Source of the DNA: a virus
Strand: one strand, 5' to 3'
DNA: 42,746 nt
IMG/VR virus record: IMGVR_UViG_3300025245_000001
Coordinates: 1-42,746 of that record
Position 1 is the stretch's first letter. The number at the start of each line of letters is the position of its first letter. Position numbers and translations under genes: made by a program. Positions 1 to 6,033 of the stretch are shown one piece after another. Under the pieces are notes generated by a model. The model ran no database searches. It was not told the DNA's origin and worked only from the letters and a program-made list of their open reading frames with translations.

Positions 1-343
<343 letters not shown>

Positions 344-344
<1 letters not shown>

Positions 345-613
345 CAGGCAGCTTCCCACTTGGCCCAGGCTTCCGGCGTAATGTCGAAGATCGCCGTGAT
401 GCTGTGGAGCATCGGGATATCGGCCGGCAGGCTGATCTTGCTGCTGGAGTTCGGGCCGTCCTTGCAAAGCTCCATGACGCCGCGCTTGGTGCCCCAATAG
501 ATCGCCATCTTGGCGGCCTTCAGCGGCATAGAGCGCGCCGTGAGATCCTGACCATCCTCGATCAGGCCGGCGAAAACTCCGCGGTGTTCCGTGGTTACCA
601 AAACTGCTTTCAT
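344..613 (-). CDS. Small conserved phage protein (DUF6948-like)
   Basis: 89-residue protein of unknown function. I chose the ATG at 613 because GGAGGG lies 7 bases before it; the open frame extends further upstream without a better start. The N-terminus (MKAVLVTTEHRGVFAGLIED) resembles the small phage family I know as DUF6948, from memory and not from a search. It is soluble with no membrane segment or signal peptide. Its TGA overlaps the ATG of the Gly-rich repeat protein, so the two are probably translationally coupled. Confidence 0.8.
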
Positions 614-690
614 GCTATGTCCCTCCTTGGGGTGTTGTGCCGCATAGGCGGCGGGTATTGGATTGATAGGGCGTTGCCGGGTGGTATTGG

Positions 691-894
691 TCACTTGGTT
701 GCCTTGGCGATCACCTCGTCGATATGAACGAGATCGATAGCGTCTTGATCGGTGAGGAGACGGCGGGCGTCCTTGAGGCATTCAAGCAAGATGGATGCAA
801 GTGCCTCGGCGTTGTCAGCGCGAGCCTCTTCCTGCCTAAGAGCGTCGTTATAGGCGTCGTATCGAGCCTGCATCTGAGCTTCCATGTACTCCAT
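691..894 (-). CDS. Hypothetical 67-residue helical protein
   Basis: Not recognised. The sequence is strongly helical and charged (residues 1-50 rich in Glu, Ala, Arg and Leu), consistent with a short coiled coil. GGGAGCG precedes the ATG at 894. It follows the 906-1181 gene by 11 bases in the leftward operon and is followed by a 77-bp gap before the next start. Confidence 0.65.
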   Translation of the reverse strand: MEYMEAQMQARYDAYNDALRQEEARADNAEALASILLECLKDARRLLTDQDAIDLVHIDEVIAKATK

Positions 895-905
895 CGTCTC
901 GCTCC

Positions 906-1181
906 CTATTCGGCTGCATGGAGGGTGGCGGCATAGAAGCGCTCAAGGCGAGCGGCGGCGCTGTGGCCGGTGAACCGCTTCGAAACCTCGATGCTGGCTG
1001 AGAGGCCGAGGCCCTCGATCTTCGTGTAGTCAAGGGCTGCGTCGATCACGTCGGAATATTCCAGCGCATCCTCGCGGTTTGAGGAAAGGTCTGGCTCTCC
1101 GCGATCCCAGCCGCAGAAATAGCTGACGGATCCGGTGCGGTTGAGGATTTCAATGCGCCATGTGTTTTCGAACGGGCTCAT
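906..1181 (-). CDS. Hypothetical 91-residue protein
   Basis: Not recognised. Acidic N-terminal half with aromatic residues (WRIEILNRTG, SYFCGWDRGE) and a helical C-terminal half with an AARLERFYAATL segment. Its ATG at 1181 overlaps the TGA of the XRE regulator upstream (ATGA), so it is probably coupled to it. A phage regulator accessory role is possible from position only. Confidence 0.7.
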   Translation of the reverse strand: MSPFENTWRIEILNRTGSVSYFCGWDRGEPDLSSNREDALEYSDVIDAALDYTKIEGLGLSASIEVSKRFTGHSAAARLERFYAATLHAAE

Positions 1182-1432
1182 GAGCGTGCCTCCGCAATGC
1201 CGAGCAAATAATCGGTGCTGACCTCGAAATAGCCTGCGAGTGCAATCAGCGATGAAATCGAAGGATCGCCTCGGCCTCGCTCAAGATTGGCGATCTGCGA
1301 ACGGGAAACCCTTGCCGCATCAGCGACTTCGTCCTGGGTGGCGCCTTTGACTTGGCGAAGAGCGGTAAGCCGGACGGCCAGCGTGGCCTCGATCTTCCCT
1401 GTGCCTTTGCAGTATGGGCAAGTGTCGGACAT
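1178..1432 (-). CDS. XRE-family HTH regulator with N-terminal zinc knuckle
   Basis: 84-residue DNA-binding regulator. Residues 4-13 carry CPYCKGTGKI, a CxxC knuckle of the DnaJ type that may bind zinc, though only one pair is visible. Residues ~18-80 form an HTH_3/XRE fold (QDEVADAARVSRSQIANLE is the helix-turn-helix, then GRGDPSISSLIALAGYFEV). The ATG at 1432 overlaps the previous gene's TGA and has GGAGGG six bases upstream. As the fourth gene of the leftward operon it may act as a secondary repressor or time the operon's shut-off. The target is not evident. Confidence 0.88.
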   Translation of the reverse strand: MSDTCPYCKGTGKIEATLAVRLTALRQVKGATQDEVADAARVSRSQIANLERGRGDPSISSLIALAGYFEVSTDYLLGIAEARS

Positions 1433-1671
1433 CACATTCCCTCCAGATCATCTTCGGAGAGATGCGCTGTAACGCGACCGGCGAAATCCAACTGGCAGGC
1501 GGTCTTTGCCTCATCAACGGAGCCTACCGGGTTCCACCCGTCTCCGCCGATACCCCAGTCAACCCCGCGGTCATCGTCGATGATGACGTATTTGAAGCCG
1601 GGGAACGGCTCAGCAACGAAGCTCTTCTGAGAGGCGTTCTCTATCCAGTTCAATTGCTTGATGGTGCTCAT
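1432..1671 (-). CDS. Hypothetical protein, related to the gene at 37845-38123
   Basis: 79 residues, function unknown. I chose the ATG at 1671, with GAGGA just upstream, over the longer open frame. Pattern: Trp-x-x-Asn-Ala near the start, Ser-Phe, a Phe-x-Gly-(Phe/Arg)-Tyr-x-Val strand, then Glu-Ala-Lys-x-x-Cys-Gln-x-Asp near the C-terminus. The same spaced pattern occurs in 37845-38123 in the same operon, suggesting two members of one family. Its TGA overlaps the start of the XRE gene. Confidence 0.75.
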   Translation of the reverse strand: MSTIKQLNWIENASQKSFVAEPFPGFKYVIIDDDRGVDWGIGGDGWNPVGSVDEAKTACQLDFAGRVTAHLSEDDLEGM

Positions 1672-1717
1672 CGTCGTCCTCAAATCAAGCTGGCAATCGG
1701 GAGCCAGGGGGAGTGGT

Positions 1718-2014
1718 TCAGGCGGCAGACCGATGGCGTGAAAAGCGCGGCCTGAAGTGGTCAACGAGCTTTCCCGTATCGCGATCGAGGTGCTTGGTGA
1801 TGCCGCAGACGTCGTGCATGAAGTTGAAATCATCGGCTGCGAGAAGGGCTTGGAAGTCGATCGGGTCATTCCCGTTGACGCCGTCCGCTGCCAGCATGTC
1901 CATCATGAACGCTATGCGCCCGCCTGAAGCCATGATGATCCCGGAGCCCGCCCGATCGGCAATCTTCGCTACGATCGAAAGGTTCTCGCTGAATTGAACG
2001 TCCATCATCTTCAT
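1718..2014 (-). CDS. Hypothetical 98-residue protein
   Basis: Not recognised. Starts at 2014 (ATG; two further in-frame ATGs at 2008 and 2005 follow, so the true start is open by three residues). The N-terminal ~40 residues are hydrophobic and glycine-rich (KIADRAGSGIIMASGGRIAF), the rest acidic then basic (RPRFSRHRSAA at the end). An 18-bp element directly upstream (2021-2038) is repeated upstream of the preceding gene. Confidence 0.7.
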   Translation of the reverse strand: MKMMDVQFSENLSIVAKIADRAGSGIIMASGGRIAFMMDMLAADGVNGNDPIDFQALLAADDFNFMHDVCGITKHLDRDTGKLVDHFRPRFSRHRSAA

Positions 2015-2020
2015 CCGTCC

Positions 2021-2289
2021 CGTTGCTGCAGATCGGCCTCTGCTGGTGAAATTTATCAGGCTGCCAGCGGGCAGTTCGTGTTGAGATTGACAAAGAAGCG
2101 CTCGGCGCCATCCTCGACGATCGCAGCCCGGAATGCCTTGGCAGCGCGGTCGCTCATCGCAGCGCGGATCGAGCCAGACATCAGGCGGGCATAAGCTGAG
2201 CCATTGCCGGCGTTCAGCATCTTGCGGGCCATTTCGATTTGCTTGGTGATCGTCATCGTCGTTCCTCGGTTCGTTGCTGCAGATCGGCC
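2021..2289. repeat. 18-bp direct repeat in two operon leaders
   Basis: CGTTGCTGCAGATCGGCC occurs exactly at 2021-2038 and 2272-2289, in each case just upstream of a minus-strand start (2014 and 2256). The second copy forms one arm of an inverted repeat, GCAGATC at 2279-2285 with GATCTGC at 2299-2305, so the leader RNA of the operon can fold. The duplication may be a regulator site, an RNA element or a scar of gene duplication; the sequence does not decide. Confidence 0.75.
2056..2256 (-). CDS. Hypothetical 66-residue protein, first gene of the leftward operon
   Basis: Not recognised. Start at 2256 has GAGGA seven bases upstream. Helical, basic N-terminal half (MTITKQIEMARKMLNAGNGS) and an Ala-rich centre. 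As the first gene behind the leftward promoter it occupies the position of lambda N, but I see no arginine-rich RNA-binding helix that would support an N-like role. Confidence 0.7.
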   Translation of the reverse strand: MTITKQIEMARKMLNAGNGSAYARLMSGSIRAAMSDRAAKAFRAAIVEDGAERFFVNLNTNCPLAA

Positions 2290-2327
2290 GTGGGCTGAGA
2301 TCTGCTGTTCTGCGTTTCGTTGAGGAG

Positions 2328-2356
2328 AACATAGCGAGCGACTGAAATTCAGTCAA
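2328..2356 (-). promoter_or_regulatory. Leftward early promoter (PL-like)
   Basis: TTGACT (minus strand, 2356-2351), 17-bp spacer, TATGTT (2333-2328). It drives the long minus-strand operon that crosses the window ends and finishes near 35 kb. The palindromic operator GACTGAAATTCAGTC (2340-2354) lies within the spacer and -35 box, so a bound repressor would block polymerase. Confidence 0.75.
2340..2354. promoter_or_regulatory. Palindromic repressor operator
   Basis: GACTGAA-A-TTCAGTC is a perfect 7-1-7 inverted repeat. The half-site GACTGAA recurs at 2373-2379, 3610-3616, 3628-3634 and 3644-3650, in both promoter clusters that flank the repressor gene. This is the arrangement expected for CI/Cro-type operators; which protein binds is inferred. 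Confidence 0.8.
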
Positions 2357-2370
2357 GACGAATTTTCGCT

Positions 2371-2399
2371 TTGACTGAAATTTGTTTCCGGCTTATGTC
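2371..2399 (+). promoter_or_regulatory. Rightward promoter of the winged-helix gene
   Basis: TTGACT at 2371-2376, 17-bp spacer, TATGTC at 2394-2399. A GACTGAAATT operator half-site overlaps the -35 box. Predicted transcription start is about 2406, at the ATG at 2407, so the message may lack a leader. It is divergent from the leftward promoter with 14 bp between the two -35 boxes. Confidence 0.55.
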
Positions 2400-2406
2400 T
2401 GTGAGC

Positions 2407-2748
2407 ATGGACATACAGACGCAGAAGCTCTCTCCGGCAGGGCAGTTTTACCGGATGCGCGATAACTGGATTAAGTTCATCCTTTGCAAGAGAAAGGACG
2501 AATACACCTATGTGGAGAAGCTGGTGGCAATCCGTATAGCCTCGGCCATCAACCCGACGACGCCGTGGGTTCTATCTCAAAGCCGAATTGCCGAGGATCT
2601 GGACTGCGGCGTCCGCGTCGTCAAAAGCGCGGTCAGGAAGCTGAAGGACGAAAAGCTGATCAGGGCCACCCGCGTCAAAGTCCCAGGCCATACAAAATTG
2701 TTTAATGCCTACGAGCTTGTCCCTGTCGAATTGTCCGGCCCGTTCTGA
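2407..2748 (+). CDS. Winged-helix protein, replication-initiator N-domain type
   Basis: 113 residues with a helix-turn-helix at ~60-100 (LSQSRIAEDLDCGVRVVKSA), of the kind found at the N-terminus of phage replication organisers. I chose the ATG at 2407 since the predicted promoter starts transcription there; an in-frame ATG at 2395 would add four residues and has no Shine-Dalgarno either. Full-length relatives normally continue into a repetitive linker and a second domain; here the frame stops at 2748. In the next frame two copies of EVRGDAP follow and then a stop at ~2826, so a frameshift may have cut the protein. It could act as a DNA-binding regulator in the immunity region instead. Confidence 0.75.
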   Translation: MDIQTQKLSPAGQFYRMRDNWIKFILCKRKDEYTYVEKLVAIRIASAINPTTPWVLSQSRIAEDLDCGVRVVKSAVRKLKDEKLIRATRVKVPGHTKLFNAYELVPVELSGPF

Positions 2749-2790
2749 GGTGCGTGGTGATGCACCTGCTGAGGTGCGTGGTGATGCACC
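2745..2790. repeat. Two 22-bp tandem repeats with hairpins
   Basis: The unit CTGAGGTGCGTGGTGATGCACC lies at 2745-2766 and 2769-2790 (period 24). Each contains GGTGC/GCACC arms and could fold. It begins at the stop codon of the winged-helix gene. In the +1 frame it encodes a Glu-Val-Arg-Gly-Asp-Ala-Pro repeat, so it may be linker-coding DNA left behind by a frameshift. The remaining bases to 3030 hold no gene I can support. Confidence 0.8.
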
Positions 2791-3030
2791 CATTAGAACG
2801 GTCAGTTTTAGAACAGAGTTATCTTAGGGTATAAAGATCTTGCTCTGAGGGGAGTAATTGGAAGGGTGGGACAGTGTTGTGAAAGCATAGAATCCGATGG
2901 CTAGAAATCGCCTCGATCATTGGCCGATCCGTTAACCACCCGCCGCAGAAGTGCCGGATAGCGCACTTTCGAAGTTGATAAATTGCTAAAAAGCCTCAGC
3001 CTACAAGGAAAATCGCGGGGAGTGCGCCAT

Positions 3031-3243
3031 ATGCAAACAAGACGGGAAATAATAAGAACAATTGCAACCGGCGTGGCGGCTTCGACCGTCGTCAAGTCTG
3101 CGTCGGCACAGTCGTCGCCTCAGGAAGTATGCTTGAAAGAGGCCGGCCAGCTGTCAGAAACCATGCGGAGACTTGCCGGCGGACAATGGCGCGTCACCGT
3201 CGACAAAAATCTCGAGTTCGTTTTGGTTTCGAAAATTCTCTAA
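3031..3243 (+). CDS. Small protein with Tat-type signal peptide
   Basis: 70 residues, function unknown. The N-terminus MQTRREIIRTIATGVAAS has a twin-arginine motif (T-R-R-E-I-I), a hydrophobic stretch and an Ala-x-Ala cleavage region (SASAQ, about residue 26), so export of a folded mature part of ~44 residues is predicted. GGGGAG lies nine bases before the ATG at 3031. It sits next to the repressor and converges with it (4-bp overlap), a typical place for lysogenic conversion or superinfection-exclusion genes like lambda rex. Confidence 0.7.
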   Translation: MQTRREIIRTIATGVAASTVVKSASAQSSPQEVCLKEAGQLSETMRRLAGGQWRVTVDKNLEFVLVSKIL

Positions 3244-3566
3244 TCCGTGCCGGTCAGCGCGCGTAGCACTCGGATGGCCTGGTCGCGGTTCTTGTCGTTG
3301 ATGAGCCGCATCAGGTCGACGACCTCGCCTTCCATGAACGGGTTCACATTCAGGAGATCTGCAGGCCCGCAACCAAGCGCGTCCGCGATCGCCTCAAGCA
3401 TTGGCTGGCTATAGCCCTGCTTGCCGGTTTCCAGCTGGGAGACGCTAGAAGTTACAACCCCCAGTCTCCCCGCCAACTGCTCCTGCGTAAGGCCGCGGTA
3501 CTTCCGCCACTCCCTGATGTAGTGGCGAGGGCCGTTCGAGCCGTCTGTTTTCTTCCGTGTTCCCAT
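3240..3566 (-). CDS. CI-like XRE-family repressor
   Basis: 108-residue prophage repressor candidate. The helix-turn-helix lies at ~27-48 (TQEQLAGRLGVVTSSVSQLE) with the family's following helix (SQPMLEAIADALG). The C-terminal ~40 residues (EVVDLMRLINDKNRDQAIRV) are probably a dimerisation part. There is no LexA-like Ser-Lys peptidase domain, so induction cannot be by RecA-stimulated self-cleavage of this protein. GAGG precedes the ATG at 3566. It is divergent from the Cro-like gene with 93 bp between, which hold three operator half-sites. The gene's own -35 box looks poor, as in lambda PRM. Confidence 0.88.
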   Translation of the reverse strand: MGTRKKTDGSNGPRHYIREWRKYRGLTQEQLAGRLGVVTSSVSQLETGKQGYSQPMLEAIADALGCGPADLLNVNPFMEGEVVDLMRLINDKNRDQAIRVLRALTGTD

Positions 3567-3609
3567 GCCTCAATTTTCGCTCATGAGAAAAATGCATTCC
3601 ATAGCGCTC

Positions 3610-3660
3610 GACTGAAAGATTTTGCTTGACTGAATTTCATTTTGACTGAATATGGGGGCA
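3610..3660 (+). promoter_or_regulatory. Rightward early promoter and operator cluster (PR-like)
   Basis: Three direct copies of GACTGAA at 3610, 3628 and 3644, spaced 18 and 16 bp. The middle one extends to GACTGAATTTCA, close to the palindrome at 2340-2354. A -35 box TTGACT (3626-3631) with a 17-bp spacer leads to a weak -10 (AATATG, 3649-3654) and a predicted start near 3660, the A of the Cro-like gene's ATG. It feeds the plus-strand early operon. Confidence 0.65.
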
Positions 3661-3863
3661 TGGAAAAGCTCATTGAATTCTTCAAAGCAAATCGCGGCAC
3701 ACAGGTCAGGCTCGCTGAGCGTCTTGGTCTGCAGCCGTCAACGATCTCCCAATGGAAGAACGTTCCGGTCGAATATCTGCCGGAAGTGTCGGAGTTCACC
3801 GGGATCTCTCGCGAGGAGCTGATCCCGGATGCATTCCGTCCGGCGCGGGAGTCGGCAGCATGA
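3660..3863 (+). CDS. Cro/YdaS-like regulator
   Basis: 67 residues, small HTH protein: LAERLGLQPSTISQWKN at ~21-37, preceded by MEKLIEFFKANRG and followed by VPVEYLPEVSEFTGISREEL, the layout of Cro/YdaS-type proteins. It is the first gene of the rightward early operon and lies opposite the repressor, the classic Cro position. I chose the ATG at 3660; an alternative TTG at 3642 lies within the promoter. The ending ESAA is built by an embedded GGAG and ATGA overlap with the next gene. Confidence 0.87.
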   Translation: MEKLIEFFKANRGTQVRLAERLGLQPSTISQWKNVPVEYLPEVSEFTGISREELIPDAFRPARESAA

Positions 3864-4243
3864 AAAGCCTCACGAGACAAGCCGTATGGAACAAGACGGG
3901 TGGCCATTGCTACTATTGCGGGCTCGCCCTGACGCCAGACGAAGTCGATACGATTGAAGGGCGGTACAATTCCTGGATGGACGCGGATCACCTGCTGCCA
4001 AAGGCAAAGGGCGGACTTGACACGCTGGAAAACATGGTCCCGGCCTGCAAGGCATGCAATTGCGCAAAGGGCCTGAAAACCCTGGAAGAGTATCGCCAGT
4101 ATGTCGCAATAAAGAAGTCTGGGCGGCCAAACCTGACGAGAGAGATCGTCGATTGGCTCGATGCTGTCGGGTTCCAATTCCCAGCCCTTCCTGTCCACCG
4201 GTTTTGGTTTGAATTGCACGCTGTCGAGGAGTCTGCGGCATGA
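3860..4243 (+). CDS. HNH endonuclease
   Basis: 127 residues. Zinc cysteines C17/C20 (HCYYCG) and C63/C66 (CKAC) enclose the active-site strand with D43-H44 (DADHLLPKAKGG) and N58 (LENMVPAC), a full HNH signature. The C-terminal ~50 residues are not recognised. In phages such free-standing HNH proteins can help packaging, act as homing nucleases or work in replication. Here the position right behind cro speaks against packaging, and a second HNH gene lies at 39171-39536. Translationally coupled to cro by ATGA. Confidence 0.9.
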   Translation: MKSLTRQAVWNKTGGHCYYCGLALTPDEVDTIEGRYNSWMDADHLLPKAKGGLDTLENMVPACKACNCAKGLKTLEEYRQYVAIKKSGRPNLTREIVDWLDAVGFQFPALPVHRFWFELHAVEESAA

Positions 4244-4317
4244 GCAACATCAACACATACCAGCGCGTCGTCGACTGGCTTGATGAGCAGGAGCGGTCGA
4301 AGGAGTCCGCAGCATGA
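4240..4317 (+). CDS. Tiny ORF, 25 residues
   Basis: Encodes MSNINTYQRVVDWLDEQERS followed by KESAA. It shares ATGA overlaps with both neighbours, and GGAGT lies before its start. It fills the only gap between the HNH gene and 4314-4691 exactly, which supports translation or at least ribosome hand-over. Function unknown. Confidence 0.45.
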   Translation: MSNINTYQRVVDWLDEQERSKESAA

Positions 4318-4691
4318 GCGAGTTCACTGCAGGGCAAGTGTTCCGAAACAGTTATCCTTTCGTCAGAGGAACATACAGCACCTTCGATGAAGACGGAGAA
4401 CATCAGACGAAGACGTGGACCCCAGGTGCTCGTTTTGAGGAGGCCGGGTACTACGGCGACGAAACCGACATCATTGCCGATGGAGAGGGATTCCAAGTCC
4501 TCACGGTGGTGGATGTTCACAAGCCTGGGAGATACCCAGAGCGCGTTTTCTATACGGTCAAATGGATTGACCCGGATGGCCGCGAGTTCGGCAAAGGGAA
4601 ACTTCATATCGCCACCACTGAGAAGTTTCGCCGTTGGTCGCGAGGATTCAAGTTCACGTACGTGATTGATCTGGACGAGGCTGCGGCATGA
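4314..4691 (+). CDS. Hypothetical 125-residue protein
   Basis: Not recognised. A mixed alpha/beta-looking, acidic and aromatic-rich protein (GQVFRNSYPFVRGTYSTFDE at the start; WIDPDGREFGKGKL in the middle). No signal peptide or membrane segment. Overlaps both neighbours by four bases. Confidence 0.75.
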   Translation: MSEFTAGQVFRNSYPFVRGTYSTFDEDGEHQTKTWTPGARFEEAGYYGDETDIIADGEGFQVLTVVDVHKPGRYPERVFYTVKWIDPDGREFGKGKLHIATTEKFRRWSRGFKFTYVIDLDEAAA

Positions 4692-4993
4692 GCGAATCCA
4701 TCGGCGAAATACGCAAACGGGCATGGAAAACGCGCCGCGAGAAGTACGGCCATCTTGGGCACAACGGATCCTATAGCCGTTCTCCCGGCCCTTGTGCGGC
4801 ATGCGACAGAATGAGGGCAGTCCTTGTCCGTCTTCACGTCGAAGGCATCCTTAGCGAAGGACAGGTTTCAAAAGCGACCGGCATGTACCGTGTCGACGTG
4901 CGTAAGGCTGTTGACGAATACACCGCAGCAATCGATGAGGCCGCCCCTCCATCCCCCACCCATCCCCAGCGGGCAAAGGAGAGTGCGGCATGA
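4688..4993 (+). CDS. Hypothetical 101-residue protein with CxxC
   Basis: Not recognised. Basic N-terminus (IRKRAWKTRREKYGH), a single CAAC pair at ~38-41 and a helical part with LSEGQVSKATGMYRVDVRKA, which could be a small helix-turn-helix. A regulator is possible but unproven. Overlaps both neighbours by ATGA. Confidence 0.75.
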   Translation: MSESIGEIRKRAWKTRREKYGHLGHNGSYSRSPGPCAACDRMRAVLVRLHVEGILSEGQVSKATGMYRVDVRKAVDEYTAAIDEAAPPSPTHPQRAKESAA

Positions 4994-5337
4994 GCGACAC
5001 TGTCACACCGCGTATCATTTACTTGTCTGGCCCGATGAAGGGTTATCCAGAGCGGAACTACCCATTGTTCCGGGAGGTTGCGGCGGGTCTCAGGGCTAAC
5101 GGTCATCGCGTATACGACCCATCAGAATTCCCACACCCAGATCCGACGCAGCCGTTCCCGATCAGGGCAGCTTTCGCGGCATACTCGTCTTTCATCTGCC
5201 TTGAGGCCGACCTGCTGATTTTGCTTCCTGGATGGGAGAAATCAAAGGGCGCATCGGCTGAAAGAGCGCTTGCAGACAATTGCGGTATCGAAATCATGGA
5301 ATGGGCCACTCCAGTTGATGAGGAGGACGCAGCATGA
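4990..5337 (+). CDS. DUF4406 / nucleoside 2-deoxyribosyltransferase-like protein
   Basis: 115 residues. IIYLSGPMKGYPERNYPLF near the start and ADLLILLPGWEKSKGASAE at ~75-93 match the pattern of DUF4406 and related nucleoside 2-deoxyribosyltransferases, including the conserved Glu (E93) that serves as nucleophile in the enzyme family. Probable role: hydrolysis or exchange of deoxynucleoside or nucleotide glycosidic bonds in the infected cell. Activity is inferred from fold pattern only. Confidence 0.82.
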   Translation: MSDTVTPRIIYLSGPMKGYPERNYPLFREVAAGLRANGHRVYDPSEFPHPDPTQPFPIRAAFAAYSSFICLEADLLILLPGWEKSKGASAERALADNCGIEIMEWATPVDEEDAA

Positions 5338-5528
5338 CCGAACCAACTCCCCAATCCCCCGGCGAAATCACCATAGAGCGCAAGCCTGACGGCAGCATCA
5401 TCATCACCCAGGCCAACCTTTTCAAACTGTACGACGACGAGGTGACGATCCCGGCAGATCAGTTCGCCACCGTCTTTAAGGCGCTTCAAGCGATCAGCAA
5501 CGAAATCCGGGAGATCGAAAGCATATGA
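5334..5528 (+). CDS. Hypothetical 64-residue protein
   Basis: Not recognised. Beta-rich N-terminal part (GEITIERKPDGSIIITQANL) and helical C-terminal end (VFKALQAISNEIREIES). Overlaps neighbours on both sides by four bases. Confidence 0.7.
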   Translation: MTEPTPQSPGEITIERKPDGSIIITQANLFKLYDDEVTIPADQFATVFKALQAISNEIREIESI

Positions 5529-5695
5529 CCTACCTCGCAATTTTCCTAGCCGCCCTGGCCTTCTCTGTCATCCTCGGCAAGCTCCTGAAGCGCAATCTGG
5601 AGATCAACTACCCACGAGCAGACGACGAAGGCGAAGTAGAGGCTTTCCTCGCCGATCGCCTCGCTGTCTGCCTGAAGGAGGAGTTGGCGAGATGA
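5525..5695 (+). CDS. Small inner-membrane protein, 56 residues
   Basis: Starts at 5525 in an ATGA overlap and ends in one at 5695. Residues ~3-20 (YLAIFLAALAFSVILGKL) are a single hydrophobic segment, followed by a basic turn (KRN) and an acidic cytoplasmic tail. GGAGG for the next gene lies within its 3' end. Function unknown. Confidence 0.7.
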   Translation: MTYLAIFLAALAFSVILGKLLKRNLEINYPRADDEGEVEAFLADRLAVCLKEELAR

Positions 5696-6033
5696 GCGAC
5701 TTCCAGTCCTCTCGCGAAATCAAGGCAACGCGCAAGCGGCATGTCTGCGAGCAGTGCAATCGATGGATCGATGCTGGATCTCCAGCGCACTACTCGTTTG
5801 GAATCTACGAAGGCAATGCTTACAGCCTTCATACCCATGTCGAGTGCCAAGCGGCGGCAAGAGCCTACGCAGAGCTGAACGACGCTTGGGGTGAAGAATG
5901 GCCGTGGTTCCAGCACATGGGTGACGACGAATATGACCACCACGCATGGCTTCTAGAGCATCACCCGATCGTCGCCGAACGACTGAACATCGACATTCCA
6001 GATCCTCACGTTTCTTCCTCCCAGGGATCGTGA
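5692..6033 (+). CDS. Hypothetical protein with zinc-ribbon start
   Basis: 113 residues. HVCEQCNRWIDAGSPAHYSF at ~17-36 gives one CxxC; a second metal site may use H and C at 48-51 (HVEC), so a zinc-binding domain is likely. The rest is Trp/His/Glu-rich (WGEEWPWFQHMGDDEYDHH). GGAGG lies before the ATG. Its last 28 bases overlap the converging gene 6006-6311. Confidence 0.78.
   Translation: MSDFQSSREIKATRKRHVCEQCNRWIDAGSPAHYSFGIYEGNAYSLHTHVECQAAARAYAELNDAWGEEWPWFQHMGDDEYDHHAWLLEHHPIVAERLNIDIPDPHVSSSQGS

Noticed and set aside
404-936. Plus-strand frames at 404-727 and 724-936
   Set aside because: They lie opposite well-signalled minus-strand genes and have no start signals.
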